Origin: Cylindrotheca closterium
Taxonomy: Eukaryota; Bacillariophyta; Bacillariophyceae; Bacillariales; Bacillariaceae
Assembly (NCBI GenBank): GCA_933822405.4
Contig: CAKOGP040001224.1
Span: 426,417-490,416, forward strand
DNA length: 64,000 nucleotides
Direction: 5' to 3'
Shown: positions 1 to 11,568 of the stretch, in pieces
Numbering within the stretch: position 1 is the stretch's first letter
Layout: each line of letters begins with the position of its first letter
Translations under genes and position numbers: made by a program
The notes under the pieces: generated by a model
Seen by the model: only the letters and a program-made list of their open reading frames with translations
Database searches by the model: none
What the model was told of the DNA's origin: nothing

Positions 1-937
1 TGCTGGAAGCAAGGACTCGAACGGGATTTATTACAAAATTGAAGGGCTTTCGAATGGAGAACTGTACTCCAAGAGGGAAGTCGCTTGTGGCCAACAGCAT
101 GTATATACGTTATCGGTTTCTGTCAACAAAGATAATTCAACAGTTGAATGTCGCATCTTCTGCTCCAAGCTTCTCACTCATGGCGGCACTATGAAGATGA
201 TAAAGACAAGACCTTGTGATCCCACTTTCCAGCCTATTCTTCAGATCACTCGAATGTCTGAAGAGACCATCGACGAACAAAAGATTACTGTGGTATGTCA
301 AAGAAATGCATTAAAATGTCTGTCAAAGTCCGTCCCGCCACTTTTCTAACCCAGTTGCTTCTCAAACGATGCATAGTTACAAGTGTCTGACGGTGAAAAC
401 TTCATCGCTGTCACATTGACACCACGTTTCAATACTGCTAAAAAGTACAAAGAATTAGGCCAGAACACACTCATCAAGGTTCTTGGTTTTGAAAGAACCA
501 TGAGGGATGGAAAGACGTCATTCCAAATCAACAAACTTTGTATCATCAGTCAGGATCCAGGACATCGATTTGGTAACCCAGTACACTACTTTGATGTCTA
601 TGATGATGTTGAAGATGATGATGCGGCCTCGATAGTTCAAAGGAACATTGAGCCAATCGAGAATGAAATCTATCAAAATCTCTTAAGAGTGCCGCCAGTA
701 CCAGCCGAGGCGAAAGGTGACAAAGCACTTCTAGAGCTGTACTCCTGTCAGTATCCATTGAATGAAAAGCCAGTTGACTCAAAGATCCCAAACATAGGAT
801 GGCAGATCGATAGCCAGGGCATTGCTCCAGGCCCCAGGTGCCGATGGATTCCTTCCCCACAGAAGGAACCAGAAACAGCTTCCATGAGTGCAAATGTGAA
901 AACAGCAGCAATTGCTGGATCTAGCTCTTATTTATAA
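1..937 (+). CDS. 3' end of a gene with an RPA70N-like OB-fold domain (partial)
   Basis: Only the 3' part of this gene is in the window. An open frame runs from base 2 to 292, a 84-bp intron (293-376, GTATGT...ATAG) follows, and the second exon ends at the stop at 937. Across the splice the protein reads ...KITV|LQVSDGENF. A segment of about 100 residues then resembles the N-terminal OB fold of replication protein A large subunit: 'LQ..R...', 'VSDG', a central region of the type 'L.V..F.....DG', and a terminal 'GNPVHYFD' like the RPA70N 'IGNPVPY'. In canonical RPA1 this domain is N-terminal and is followed by DNA-binding domains. Here only about 115 residues of unrecognised sequence follow before the stop, so this is not an ordinary RPA1. 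It may be a divergent paralogue or another protein that uses the domain for protein contacts. The upstream coding part (about 97 aa) shows no domain I recognise. Confidence 0.5.
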
Positions 938-1070
938 TTGTCAGTACATATCCAATATTACTCTTTTCCCAAAAATTCGACCTGTTCGATTGATGACGAA
1001 GACTTTCACCATGAGTTGTCATATTTTACTGTACCTTCCAGGTTTGCTTTCATTGAATGAATCTAATACC

Positions 1071-1990
1071 ATGATACCGATGCAAAAGAAGACACTGAAG
1101 ATAGTTATTGTGGGAGACTCAGGGTAGGTTTTCCCGATTTCTATCTTAAACTGGAATTTTAAACAGTGGAAAGCCTACGCCGCCAAACTATGTCCTGACT
1201 CATGCATTCACTCACCACATATTCCGCCTTTCAATATTCAGGGTCGGAAAGACGTCCTTGATGAATAGATATTCATCTGGGAAATTCACTGGGCAATACA
1301 AAGCGACAATCGGAGCCGACTTTTTGACAAGGGATAATGTAGTTGTCGCTGATTACTATGGAATAAATCATTTGGTGACACTTCAGATCTGGGATACAGC
1401 TGGACAGGAAAGGTTCAACTCACTTGGGACTGGATTCTACCGAGGAGCCGATGCCTGTCTTCTAGTTTATGATATCACCGACCCGCACAGCTTCGACAAT
1501 TTAAATCACTGGAGACAACAATTTTTGGAAAAGGTCGGTGGTGGACTGATGGGACTGACAGACTCATCAGGGACCTTCCCCTTCGTTGTTTTGGGCAACA
1601 AATCTGATAAGGTACGCATTGTTTCTCGTCGGTTGGCGCCTCAGTTTCTTCTACATGTGCACTAATTTCCTACCGAAAAATTGTTTCCATCGCAATATGT
1701 AGGCGATGGAAAGACTCGTTGCTCCTGAACAAGCCGAGGAATGGTGCCGCAACGCCTCAGGAGCAACAATCATGGGGAGTCAACCACTGCCACATTTTGA
1801 GACGTCTGCAAAAACGTCAGAGAACGTCGAGGATGTCTTTGTGGAAGCTGCACGGAGAGCCTTGATTTATGAGGATTATAAGAAGAGGTCACAGCCACAG
1901 TTGTTCATCCCTCCAGCGCAAGAACCAATTGATTTGAGGCATCAGACTAGTTCAGTCAGAATTGAGAACCATGAACCTTGTTGCCAGTAG
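1071..1990 (+). CDS. Rab7-like small GTPase
   Basis: Exons are 1071-1123, 1242-1611 and 1703-1990, giving 236 aa. Both introns are GT-AG and splice in frame; the first splits the P-loop glycine. All Rab G motifs are present: GDSGVGKTS (P-loop), a switch I Thr in 'ATIGADF', WDTAGQE (switch II), NKSDK (guanine specificity) and ETSAK. The C-terminus ends PCCQ, a dicysteine suited to geranylgeranylation. The 'IGADFLT' and '[21 protein letters not shown]' signatures are closest to Rab7, which directs late endosome/vacuole traffic. The assignment to Rab7 rather than a related Rab is by resemblance. A second in-frame ATG lies at 1080. An insertion rich in Gly and Ser precedes the NKSD motif (around VGGGLMG), making the loop slightly longer than usual. 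The gene is convergent with pyruvate carboxylase, with 124 bp between the stops. Confidence 0.88.
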
Positions 1991-2114
1991 GCATCCACTG
2001 GTATCAGTGATAGTTGTTAATGATAGATCCAGTTTACATGATTGGTGAAAAGTTAATGTTACATCTATATAAAATAACTTTCTAAATGTTAGAGTTAGCT
2101 TCAATTCGACTGGA

Positions 2115-5100
2115 TTACTCTTCTATTTCTACCAACAAATCGTCCCCCTCTACTTTGTCTCCGACATTGACAGTGACCCGTGTCACAACTCCGGAAGATG
2201 TAGCTGGGATCGAAGTTTCCATCTTCATGGCAGACAAGGTAGCGACGGTGTCTCCTTCTTGGATGACATCTCCTGGCTTTACCTTGACGCCAACGATGAC
2301 ACCAGGCATTGGGCTTCCGACAGTTCCTGGGGCTCCGGCCTTTTCTCGAACAGTGCCTTCAGTTTGGACACTGCTATCGGTGACGGAAATATATGTTTGT
2401 TCTCCGTTGACTTCGAATAGGACAACTCGTGTTCCGTCTTCGTTGACATCAGAAATGGAGGCAAGCTTGACGGAGAGCGCCTTTCCTGGTCCCATATCGA
2501 GCTCGATTTCTTGACCGATGTTCATGGGATTGAGGAAGACGCGAGTAGGCAATGTTTCGACGTCGCCGTAAATGGACTCGTACTCCTTCCATTCAGTGAA
2601 AACATTGGGGTACAGGGCGTAAGAAAGGAGATCCTTCTCGTTGATGTATTTCTCGCCGTACTTGGATACAAGAGCTGCGCGTTCCTTATCAAAGTCGTAG
2701 CTGCCCAAGGAAGCACCCGGTCGGCCTTCGATAGGGTCGAGTCCACGTCCCTTAAGAACCTTGGAGCGAAGAGGCTCAGGGAAGCCACCTGGTGGAATAC
2801 CAATATCTCCTCTCAAAAAGTTGACAACAGAATCTGGGAAGGCAAGAGTTTCGGCTTGTTCCAAGACATCAGCAGGCTCCAAGTTTTGGGCCACCATGAA
2901 TTGAGCCAAGTCCCCAACAACCTTGGAGGAAGGAGTGACCTTTGGAATGTCTCCCAAAACAATGTTGGCTTGTGCGTATTTCTTCTTGATTTCGGGCCAC
3001 TTCTCGGTAAGTCCCAACTGCTTGGATTGGAAGAGGAGGTTGGTGTATTGTCCTCCTGGGATTTCGTGTTGGTAGACATCCGAAGATCCACTGAGCTGAC
3101 CAGATTCGAAAGGAGCGTACAAAGAGCGGACATTTTCCCAGTACTATATTTGAAGAGCAAGCAAAATGTGTCAGCCTTCATACGTCTGCATTATAATCTC
3201 TTTCATGGCGATCTTCTGACTTACAGTGTTCAATGGTCCGAGTTGAGCAGGGTCCAAACCAGTATCGATACCAGTTCCCTTCATGTTAGAAACAATGGCT
3301 CCAAGAGACGGTTGAGAAGTCATACCAGACATGGCGTCAATTGCTCCATCGACAACATCAGCACCAGCATGAGCGGCGGCCAACATAGAAGCAACACCAG
3401 ATCCAGCGGTATCGTGGGTGTGGACGTGGATGGGGACGTCGGGGAATTCTTTGCGAAGGGCACTGACCAGCATGGTGGTGGCCTGGGGGGTTAGAAGGCC
3501 AGCCATGTCCTTGATGGCAATGGCGTGGGATCCCATATCGACCAACTCACGGGCAAGGTTCATGTAGTACTCGAGATTGTATTTTCCCTTGGTAGGATCC
3601 GCGACATCACCGGTGTAAGACATGGTTCCCTCAACGAATCCACCAGCGGTACCAACAGCGTCAACTCCAAGCTTCAAGTTCTCCAAGTAGTTCAAGGAAT
3701 CAAAGACACGGAAGACATCAACTCCACTAGACTGGGCTTGCTTGCAGAACTTGTAAACAACATTGTCGGCGTAGTTGGTGTATCCAACAGCGTTGGCACC
3801 ACGAAGCAGCATTTGGAATGGAACATCAGGGACCTTTTCACGTAGGGTCTCAAGACGTTTCCAAGGACATTCGTGAAGGAATCGCATGGCAACATCAAAA
3901 GTGGCTCCGCCCCACATCTCCAAAGAGAAAGCATTGGCCAAGGCCTCATTGGTTGCTTCAGCACAACGAGCAAATTCCTGAGTTCTCATACGGGTAGCAA
4001 GCAAGGATTGGTGGGCATCGCGCCAGGTGGTATCAGTAACAAGGAGTCCTTCGTTTGCGCGGACGGCCTTGGCCATACCTTCAGGTCCCTTCTCCAAGTA
4101 AATTTGACGCATATTCTTCTTTGGGGCACCAGGCTTTGGGGCTGGGATAACAGGTTTGGCAACACTGGACTTGAATTGAGTGGCAAGCTTGGAAGAATCA
4201 GCTCCAAGCTCGGTAGGGTGTCCGTTGACGGCGAGGTTGGCCAAGTATCGCAACAATTGTTCGTCACGGAAGACCTTCCTTGGGTCAGCTTGCTCGTCAT
4301 TGGCAAATTGCCAGTAAGAGGTGGAGGTTTGCTTCAATTCAGGATTTTCGTCAATAAAGGCAGTGGTGAGCTTTCCAGCACGGAAATCAGGGTGTTGGAG
4401 ACAGTTCATCAAGAATGGAATGTTGGTCTTGACACCACGGATACGGCACTCTTGAAGAACACGGTTCATGCGGTTCACAGTCTCAATAAAGGTGGATCCA
4501 CGTGCAGTGTACTTGACCATCATGGAATCAAAGTAAGGAGTAATAGTCAAACCAGAGTATCCAATACCATCCATACGCACTCCGCATCCAGCCGAGTGAC
4601 GGTAAACGGAGAGTGTTCCAGTATCGGGAGCAAAATCACGTTCTGGATTCTCAGTGGTGACACGACATTGGATGGCAACACCACGAGCAGAAATATTCTC
4701 TTGAATCAAACCAACTTCTTCCAAAGTGGCTCCAGCGGCAATCTTAAGTTGCGATTGGACCAAATCGATTCCAGTGACTTCTTCGGTAACGGTGTGTTCG
4801 ACTTGAATACGCGGGTTGACTTCGATAAAGTATGGTCGGTTTTCGGAATCCACAAGAAACTCAACGGTACCAGCATTCTTGTACTTGGCAGCAGAGGTAA
4901 GCGCAGTGGCGTAATCGTGCAACTGTCTTCGAAGTTCCATGGGCAAAGTCCAAGCAGGAGCCATTTCAATGACCTTTTGGTGACGACGTTGGACGGAGCA
5001 GTCACGTTCCCACAAATGGACAACATTTCCGGTACCATCACCAATAATTTGTACTTCAATGTGACGAGGGCGGTCGACGAAGCGTTCAATGAAAACAGCA

Positions 5101-5967
5101 CCGTCACCAAAGGCGGCAAGAGCTTCGCTGGAGGCAGATTCCCACGACGAGACAAGGTCATCCATACTTCGGACAACTCTCATTCCCTTACCACCACCAC
5201 CCATAGCAGCCTATAATATAACAATATATAGAGAAAATAATGAGCCCTTGTCGTAAAATCAAACTTGTCGTCACGCAAAACATTTATTTTCGTACCTTGA
5301 TGATAATCGGAAGACCAATGTCTTCGACGAATGCTGTGACCTCTTCCTTGGTAGTGAGGGCACCGTCAGATCCTGGAACGACAGGGACACCAGCAGCAAT
5401 GGCAGCTTCACGGGCCGATGTCTTATCAGAGAAGCGGTTCAAGTTTTCCACGGTAGGTCCAACAAAGGTAATGTCAGCATCAGCACAAGCTTGCGCAAAT
5501 TCAGGAGATTCCGACAAGAATCCATAACCAGGGTGAATGGCATCAACATTAGCTTCCTTGGCAATTTTGATGATTTGAGGAATGTCCAAGTAGGCAGAGA
5601 TGGGAGTGGCGTCGTCTTCTTTCTCTAGAAGAAAGGATCGGTCGGCTCCCCAGCGGTGTTGTGAATAACGATCCTCGTGGACGTAAATTCCGACGGTTCC
5701 TGCATTCAGTTCGGTGGCGGCTCGCATGATACGAACGGCAATCTCGGCACGATTGCATGCCATAACATTGGTGAACAATGGTTTCGTCGAGTCATCGCCA
5801 AGGGGAGCGGTGTCTGCGATGGGGGGTTCTTTTTCCACTGTCGCTTGCAGTCGAGTAGCCGCCGTGTGAATTCCCGAACCCACTGATGGGTTTGTAAAGG
5901 CCTCAGATACCGTCAAACTGGTGATGGCAATGGCCACGAATAGTGCAGTGCATGATAACCTCATCAT
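2115..5967 (-). CDS. PYC: Pyruvate carboxylase, plastid-type targeting signal
   Basis: The enzyme carboxylates pyruvate to oxaloacetate using ATP, bicarbonate and biotin. Exons on the minus strand are 5967-5296, 5210-3225 and 3143-2115, all joined in phase 0 (1228 aa). The first splice gives IIIK|AAMGGGGKG, the ATP-grasp loop of biotin carboxylase. The second gives NT|YWENVRSLYAPFESG, typical of the carboxyltransferase half. Domains in order are biotin carboxylase (about 60-520), carboxyltransferase (from about 590, with TWRDAHQSLLATRMRT near 616) and a C-terminal biotinyl domain with AMKM near 1190, where the Lys is biotinylated. The N-terminus MMRLSCTALFVAIAITSLTV followed by SEA|FTNPS looks like a signal peptide plus plastid transit motif. 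An upstream in-frame ATG at 6048 would add 27 basic residues and bury the signal, so I prefer 5967. Diatoms carry more than one pyruvate carboxylase, and plastid location here is inferred from the presequence only. Confidence 0.95.
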
Positions 5968-6626
5968 CTTGAGATGCTTCCAAGCAAATGAATGTGAGTC
6001 TTTTGTGATGAACGGATGTTGCCGCCGTCGCCAGAAAAGATGCAGCAATCAGATTTTGATGGCCCGGAAGATTTTGTGAAAAATGTCAATGGTGCCGATT
6101 CTCACAAAATGACGTGTTGGCTAAAAAAAGACTACTGCGACCACTGTTGCAAATGCAAAAAAGGAGGAACGATCCAATTGGCTTGAGTACGTCAGCATCG
6201 CAATCCAGCGGGTCAAAACTCTGCCAGTAGAACGTCGGTCAAGACAGTCAAGACAGTCATATCTGGGAAACCTGACAGTTTTGAAATCGGACAAGCTAAC
6301 AAAAAATCTGCTGGCGACAACAGACTCTGCCAAGCCAGTTCTGATGGACACGTAATGTTGAAATCCCGGTACGTAATACGCAATGCAAGCAATCCTCACA
6401 GTGACTCCTCCTGTCTCGATATCTCACCACTGGTACAGCCAAGTTCGATCTTTTTCTCCCATCGTTGAAGTGAGGCAATAGAGAAGCAGTATTACAGAAG
6501 CTGCGAAAAGTGAAAGCTGAATTTGATTGATTCCTTCATTCCTTGATTTATCCATTCATCCTGAAAAAACCTCAACGAATTCAATCAATCCACACGCTTT
6601 CAAACAAAATCCAACATTTTTTCGAC
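5968..6626. promoter_or_regulatory. Divergent intergenic region between pyruvate carboxylase and DHHC gene
   Basis: This 659-bp stretch contains no credible gene and should hold both promoters. A TGACGT (6110-6115) and an ACGTCA (6189-6194) lie about 145 and 225 bp upstream of the carboxylase ATG. Such hexamers are known CO2/cAMP-responsive elements in diatom carbon-metabolism genes, but two in 659 bp is only modestly above chance. A short tandem 'gtcaagacagtcaagacagtca' occurs near 6238-6260. Confidence 0.3.
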
Positions 6627-8232
6627 ATGACTTCTACTTTCCGACGATTTTTCACGGGTAGTACTGATTCCAATGCGGCGCCTGCAAATGGAAATGGTGT
6701 CAAATCAACAGAAGACGATAGTAATGGTGCAATCCCATCCACGGAAGCCACTAGGTTACTTGGACAAATAAACAATGGTCAAGATGTGGAAGATCCTGGC
6801 ATTGATTTGCTTCATCCAGTTCCAGAGAAATCACCCTCCGTCAAGGAATTGTACTTCAATGAGAGCAACCCAACTGTTCAGAGGTACTATCGATTTGCGG
6901 CGACACCCATTACTCCCATTGTGGCCTTGCATAAAAAGCCAGGTACCGGTGGATCTGCCATTATTCAATCGGGTGTCACTGGTTTGCTACGGCGGAGTAC
7001 CGTGGTCCCATCGCATGGAACGGACGAGTCTGGAGACTGGATTTTGGTAAGCGTCGGAGGTCGGAGTGGATGGGCCCGCAAAAAGTTGCCCCATCAACAC
7101 TTTTCAGGATTTACGCTAGCCGACAAATTCCAAGCAACGGAAGCTTGGATGGGGAATCATGCCTTCTTGTGCAAGGGCAAGGTCATGTTGGGAAGTGATT
7201 CACCAAGTCTTTTCTTTACCAACTTTTTGTTGCTGGTAGGATATGCCTTGCAGTTTGCCCTGGTCATTCCCACTTTGTTGAAGATTCAAGAGGAAGACCC
7301 CAACCCAATTTACCACTACATTAGCGTGGATATAGTATTCTGGGCTAGTGTAGCCGTGGCAATCCTTGCCTTTGTCTTCTTGTGGGTCACTGCTGTAATG
7401 GATCCTGGAATTATTCCACCTGTGTCCAGTCCTGTGAAGGCACCCATTCCACATCACTTACCAATTGGAGGACCTCTGGGATATCGATATTGCTCAACTT
7501 GTAACATCTTTCGACCGCCGCGAAGTAAACATTGCAACTCATGTAATGTTTGCGTTTCTGAATTTGATCAGTGAGTACAAAAGATTGTGCCGTTGTTGTA
7601 ACGAACCAACCTCATTATTCATTGCTGGATCTACTCGAATCACTCCAAATTGCTCATTCTCTCCTCACAGTCACTGCCCATGGGTCGGGACGTGCATTGG
7701 TGAACGAAATTACAGATTCTTTTTCATGTTTCTGGTGAATATTTCAATCATGACCATCTTGACGACTCTTTGTTCCATGCTTATCTTCCTTCATACCTAC
7801 CTGGGTGTTGAAATCGACGAAGACACAACACTACTTGGACACATATGGAAGGCAATATCGGAAATCAAGATCATTTTTGTCTTTGGATCCTTCACACTAC
7901 TCTGTGCTTGGTCGTTGGTCTCACTACTACTCTTTCATGGAATGATCATTTCCGCCGCACAAACCACGAATGAACGAGTGAGAGGAGTGTACAGTGCTGG
8001 ATCCCTGGACAACCTTGCGGATAAGGGATGCTGGCGCAACTGGTTTCGAGCCTTTTGCAAACCAGTTGCAGTAACTAGGCTGCCGAAAGATATGTCCGAT
8101 ACGGCGGAGTGTGCATACAGTGAAGAGGAAACAGTGTGGGACGAAGATGCACATGCAGCAGTCGAAGATCCAACTGCACCAACGATAAACACCAGCAAGA
8201 ACAAAAATGGCGCGGATGCACAAGAGGCGTGA
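6627..8232 (+). CDS. DHHC-type protein S-palmitoyltransferase
   Basis: This is an integral membrane enzyme that transfers palmitate to protein cysteines. Two exons (6627-7570 and 7671-8232) encode 501 aa. The intron splits the catalytic motif itself, and joining the exons restores D-H-H-C-P-W. The cysteine-rich domain upstream reads YCSTCNIFRPPRSKHCNSCNVCV, with the expected Cys/His spacing, and is followed by VGTCIGERNYRFF. Two hydrophobic segments precede the domain (around 'FFTNFLLLVGYALQFALVIPTL' and 'IVFWASVAVAILAFVFLWVTAV') and two follow it, matching the four-helix family topology. The roughly 190-residue N-terminal extension is less usual. It includes 'GDWILVSVGGRSGWARKKL', which resembles a small SH3-like module. 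An upstream in-frame open stretch (6543-6626) has no ATG with better context, so I start at 6627. Confidence 0.92.
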
Positions 8233-8574
8233 TTATGTGAATAAGTTTTAAAAAATAAAACTATGTACCGATGATAACTTTTAAAAATCGTACTAATAGT
8301 GTACCGGTACAGTAATAACACTGACATTTAAAAAATGGAATACTCTACCTATTATACCGGGTACACGTGTACCTACCTACCTGCAACTGTTCACACGTAC
8401 GTGGCATCACTCCAGGTTTGTTCGATTCATTTGACTGACTCCACCAAAACATCAACTTGAAACTTACTCATGATTTGATTCACATTTCAAAAATTGAAAA
8501 CAAACCATTCACAACTTTAGATTGACCGAGGTACCTCAACTTCGACATCGTAATCTCAGCTCACCGCCATCCTC
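8233..8574. other. Intergenic region rich in short perfect palindromes
   Basis: There is no gene here. The stretch holds GTACCGGTAC (8301-8310), the perfect 14-bp palindrome GGTACACGTGTACC (8360-8373, with a CACGTG core) and CACGTACGTG (8394-8403). The 12-bp core GTACACGTGTAC recurs at 63333-63344. The position upstream of the MYND gene makes a regulatory role possible. Confidence 0.4.
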
Positions 8575-10225
8575 ATGATCTACTTTGATTTGAAAAACCT
8601 GGAAATGATATTCCCAAATGGCAAAGGCATGGACATCTCTACAAAAAAGGGATCCAATCTGTTTCTACAGGGAGAATCCAGCTTTGACTTCTTCACCACC
8701 AAAGTAATGGAGTTGGAGCACATTCGACTGAAGGATAGGGACCGATCAATCGAGGTTGTCGCACAACTATTGGCGAAGAACGCCAACAAAAAGCTTTTTC
8801 GGGAGAAAATTCCAGTGCTGGAAATTGAATGTTGGCTGCAGCATTCCGTCTCCGAAATCCAAAAGCTCGTTACCAAACCCAACTGGACACCAGAAGAGAA
8901 ATTGCAGGAACGCGAAATTCTAGTGCTCAACCAATGCAGTGCCATGTTCTTACATGCAGTCCCCGTCGCTCTAGCGTTTGAAAGCAATTTTTTCCAGGTT
9001 TTGACCAAGTATACTACGGCTCGCAATGGAAATAGTGGAGATTTTTCCTCAGAACATATATGCGAACATGTCTTGTCTATTGTGTGGAATGCCTTCATCA
9101 CGTCCACATCTAGATCTAACGGGTGGTCTGCCAAGACTGCTTTCAAACAACTCGCGGCGAGCGGTATCCTCGAAGAATTCATTCGATGCTTGGTGAGCCC
9201 AAAGCTAGAACCGCACCTTTCCGAGGGAATTGACACCATGCTTCAACAGCTCCAATTATGCTCTAATTTCCTAAAGAACAAATTCAAAATTGGCGACTCT
9301 TGTGGTGACGCATTGCGAGCAGTCCTGGAAGACAAGGCTGGCATCAGAAAGACGAGAGATCATATCTTCCAAAGGCTAGAAAATATTGTCCTATCGGTAG
9401 ACTCCATGTGCCCGACAGTCAAGCCAAAGCAATGGTGCAGCCATTGTCGCAAGTTTGAAAACTCAAAAGACTTTCAGGAATCGCTCATGATATGTTCTCG
9501 GTGCCGTAATGCTTCTTATTGCAGTAGGGAGTGCCAGGTTGCAGATTGGAATCGACACAGCCGGTGCTGTTCTTCTGCCGTAAGGAGCATGAGGATTTCG
9601 TTGAATATTCTATCAGTACGGGTTGGCAACTTTATGAAAAGTCACTACGCAACGATGATGATCAAGATGGTCGAACAATGCGACAAGACTAGTCTGAAGA
9701 TGCAAGACATGATCATTCAGCTTGATTACATGCCCAACGAAATTGGTGTCATTCCTGCATTGCAGGATCCACCCATTTTCAAGGTAGCCCCGATTCGAGA
9801 TCACATTGAAGGAGCTCCACCACCAGAGCCGAATTGGTACGATTCTCGATCTGGCAAGTACACGTATTTGTGTATAGATCCAATCAAGAATCTGAAGTCA
9901 AAACAACGTCCAGACCATGTGACGTTCCTTGTGCGCTCTGAAGAAGGCATACAGTGCTTCAATATTGAAATGTATGTTTTGTTGCACATGTTGCCACTTT
10001 TTTCGGAAATATCCAAGCGACTCAAATTGCCTTTATATTCGCCTTTCTAGGGATAAGAGGGGTACCGACGAGACCGTGAGTGCTTTTCGGAGCGCCCTAC
10101 AAGACAGTGACTTTGAACCACTGACTCGTATCTTTGACAATGAGGAGGCCACGCAACTTTCAAGTCAAATCCAAAATATGCATCTTCATCAGGATTCAGA
10201 AGATTCGTCCTCCAGTTTCCGGTGA
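8575..10225 (+). CDS. MYND zinc-finger protein
   Basis: Two exons (8575-9971 and 10051-10225) give 523 aa. The 79-bp intron (GTATGT...CTAG) splits an AT|G Met codon, and reading through it instead gives a stop after 78 bases in an Ile/Leu/Phe-rich tail, so splicing is the better model. A MYND finger lies at about residues 287-332: WCSHC, then CSRC, then YCSRECQ, then HSRCC, with all expected Cys/His ligands. MYND fingers usually bind proline-rich partner peptides. The N-terminal 280 residues look helical and have no domain I recognise. The C-terminal part includes a short conserved-looking block around 'YTYLCIDPIKNLKSKQ'. Many algal genomes carry expanded MYND families with no defined role. 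The gene is convergent with the next one (151 bp between stops). Confidence 0.82.
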
Positions 10226-10376
10226 TATCAAACGGAACGGAAAGACGTTCATTATGGGATACTCCGTCTAATTTGTCGTAGCATTGAATTGTTTTCGCAC
10301 AGGATTTTCGATCTGTTTCTTGGACATAGGACTCATCAAAGCTGTTGCACAATAATACCCCAGTCATCCGAAATCT

Positions 10377-11228
10377 TCAGATATCTTTTCCAAGGTTGAC
10401 CACATTTGCAATCTCTTCGCTAATCAATTCCACGTGCCTCGGATCCCCACACACTAGAGCCATTGGCGGAAAGTCGTGTACAAATGTAAACAGGCCTTGC
10501 AAGTTTCCCACTCGGAGAATCACATTGTCTAGGCATATCCGCAAGACTTCCAGAAATGGAGTCCAGTCATCGTCATTGTCATCACTCTGTTCGCTTGTTT
10601 GGCTTGCTAATGAAGAGTCCCGATTCAGTTCCGTGTTGTCAGTAGTTTCTGCTACTACTTCTGTTGCCGTATCTGCTGTTGGGTCAGATGGCGTCCACAT
10701 ACAGGCCAACACATTCCACTTTTCGCTCTCAAAGATACAAATCGGTCTTGGTGGGTCTGGTCCATCTGACGACTCGATTTGTGGGCATCTCCATCGTCCT
10801 GTAATGGTCGGTGCCTGGGCATTCTTGACATTTAGCTGAATGCGACCCTCTACAAAATCGGTCCAAGGAGACCTCAACTTGGAAAGCAAATAGGTTGCCG
10901 CAGGGAGCGTCTCCTCGTGACTCCTTCCCGCAATCGCCACAGGCCCAGCTTGCTTTCGACCTGGGATCACCAAATGTACCGTGCAATTAGCCCTAAGAAA
11001 ACGCTCAAATTCTTGCACCTTCTCTCGACCTCCAAGAGAGACATGACTCCGACCGGTAGGTTCTGGCTGGAGATACTCGGGTATGTCGATTTGCAACAGA
11101 CACGAGCATTCCTTCAGCGGAGGTGGAGTGGAATTTGGATCTTTCCTTGGTCGAGGAGGGCGGTACTCTCGACCTCCATGGCCACGCTTGCCGACTCCAA
11201 CACGAGCAGAACTGTGGTGTCGATACAT
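10377..11228 (-). CDS. Uncharacterised 283-aa protein
   Basis: This is a single open frame starting at the ATG at 11228. I do not recognise the family. The first 40 residues are basic and rich in Arg, Gly and Pro (around 'GKRGHGGREYRPPRPRKDP'), then comes a hydrophobic/polar segment containing 'VSLGGREKVQEFERFLRANC' and 'VAIAGRSHEETLPAATYLLSKL'. The alternation there suggests an alpha/beta fold, perhaps KH-like, but there is no clear GXXG and I do not claim one. A low-complexity acidic/Ser/Thr section (about residues 185-225, ending 'SDDNDDDW') precedes a final segment 'FVHDFPPMALVCGDPRHVELISEEIANVV'. The length of the frame, a plausible ATG and consistent codon use favour a real gene. The strong basic start could suit RNA binding; that is speculation. 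Confidence 0.55.
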   Translation of the reverse strand: MYRHHSSARVGVGKRGHGGREYRPPRPRKDPNSTPPPLKECSCLLQIDIPEYLQPEPTGRSHVSLGGREKVQEFERFLRANCTVHLVIPGRKQAGPVAIAGRSHEETLPAATYLLSKLRSPWTDFVEGRIQLNVKNAQAPTITGRWRCPQIESSDGPDPPRPICIFESEKWNVLACMWTPSDPTADTATEVVAETTDNTELNRDSSLASQTSEQSDDNDDDWTPFLEVLRICLDNVILRVGNLQGLFTFVHDFPPMALVCGDPRHVELISEEIANVVNLGKDI

Positions 11229-11568
11229 GTAACCTTCTTGATGTCTTCACAAAGTCACTTTGAAGATAGTTGTAATTTCCTTGTATTCTAAAATACTTCA
11301 CGGGTTTTTTGTTTTCTTTTTTTGGATGCTCATTCGTGTCTCATGAAACAGGACTGAACTGTGTTTGAAGTGACCCAATAATAACTTTTCGCTTAGCACA
11401 AAATCTTCGCCTTTTGAAGTTTGACGACGAGAAGCATCACATCGTCAGCAGCCACACGCAAGTGATAACAGCTTCTTATTCTTTCTTTACAGACTCAATT
11501 ACAACCGCAGTTTCATCTGCAACATAAAACACAATACAACACAAGACACAACAGAACAAACATTCATC
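11229..11568. other. Divergent intergenic region
   Basis: This 340-bp gap lies between the divergent uncharacterised gene and the Sec14-like gene. It contains a T-rich tract (11305-11322) and a CA-rich stretch just before the downstream ATG (11520-11560) that looks like a 5' leader. I see no further structure. Confidence 0.4.

Noticed and set aside
3873..5216. 447-codon frame on the plus strand
   Set aside because: Exactly antisense to the pyruvate carboxylase coding exon; no family likeness. Long antisense frames arise from codon bias.
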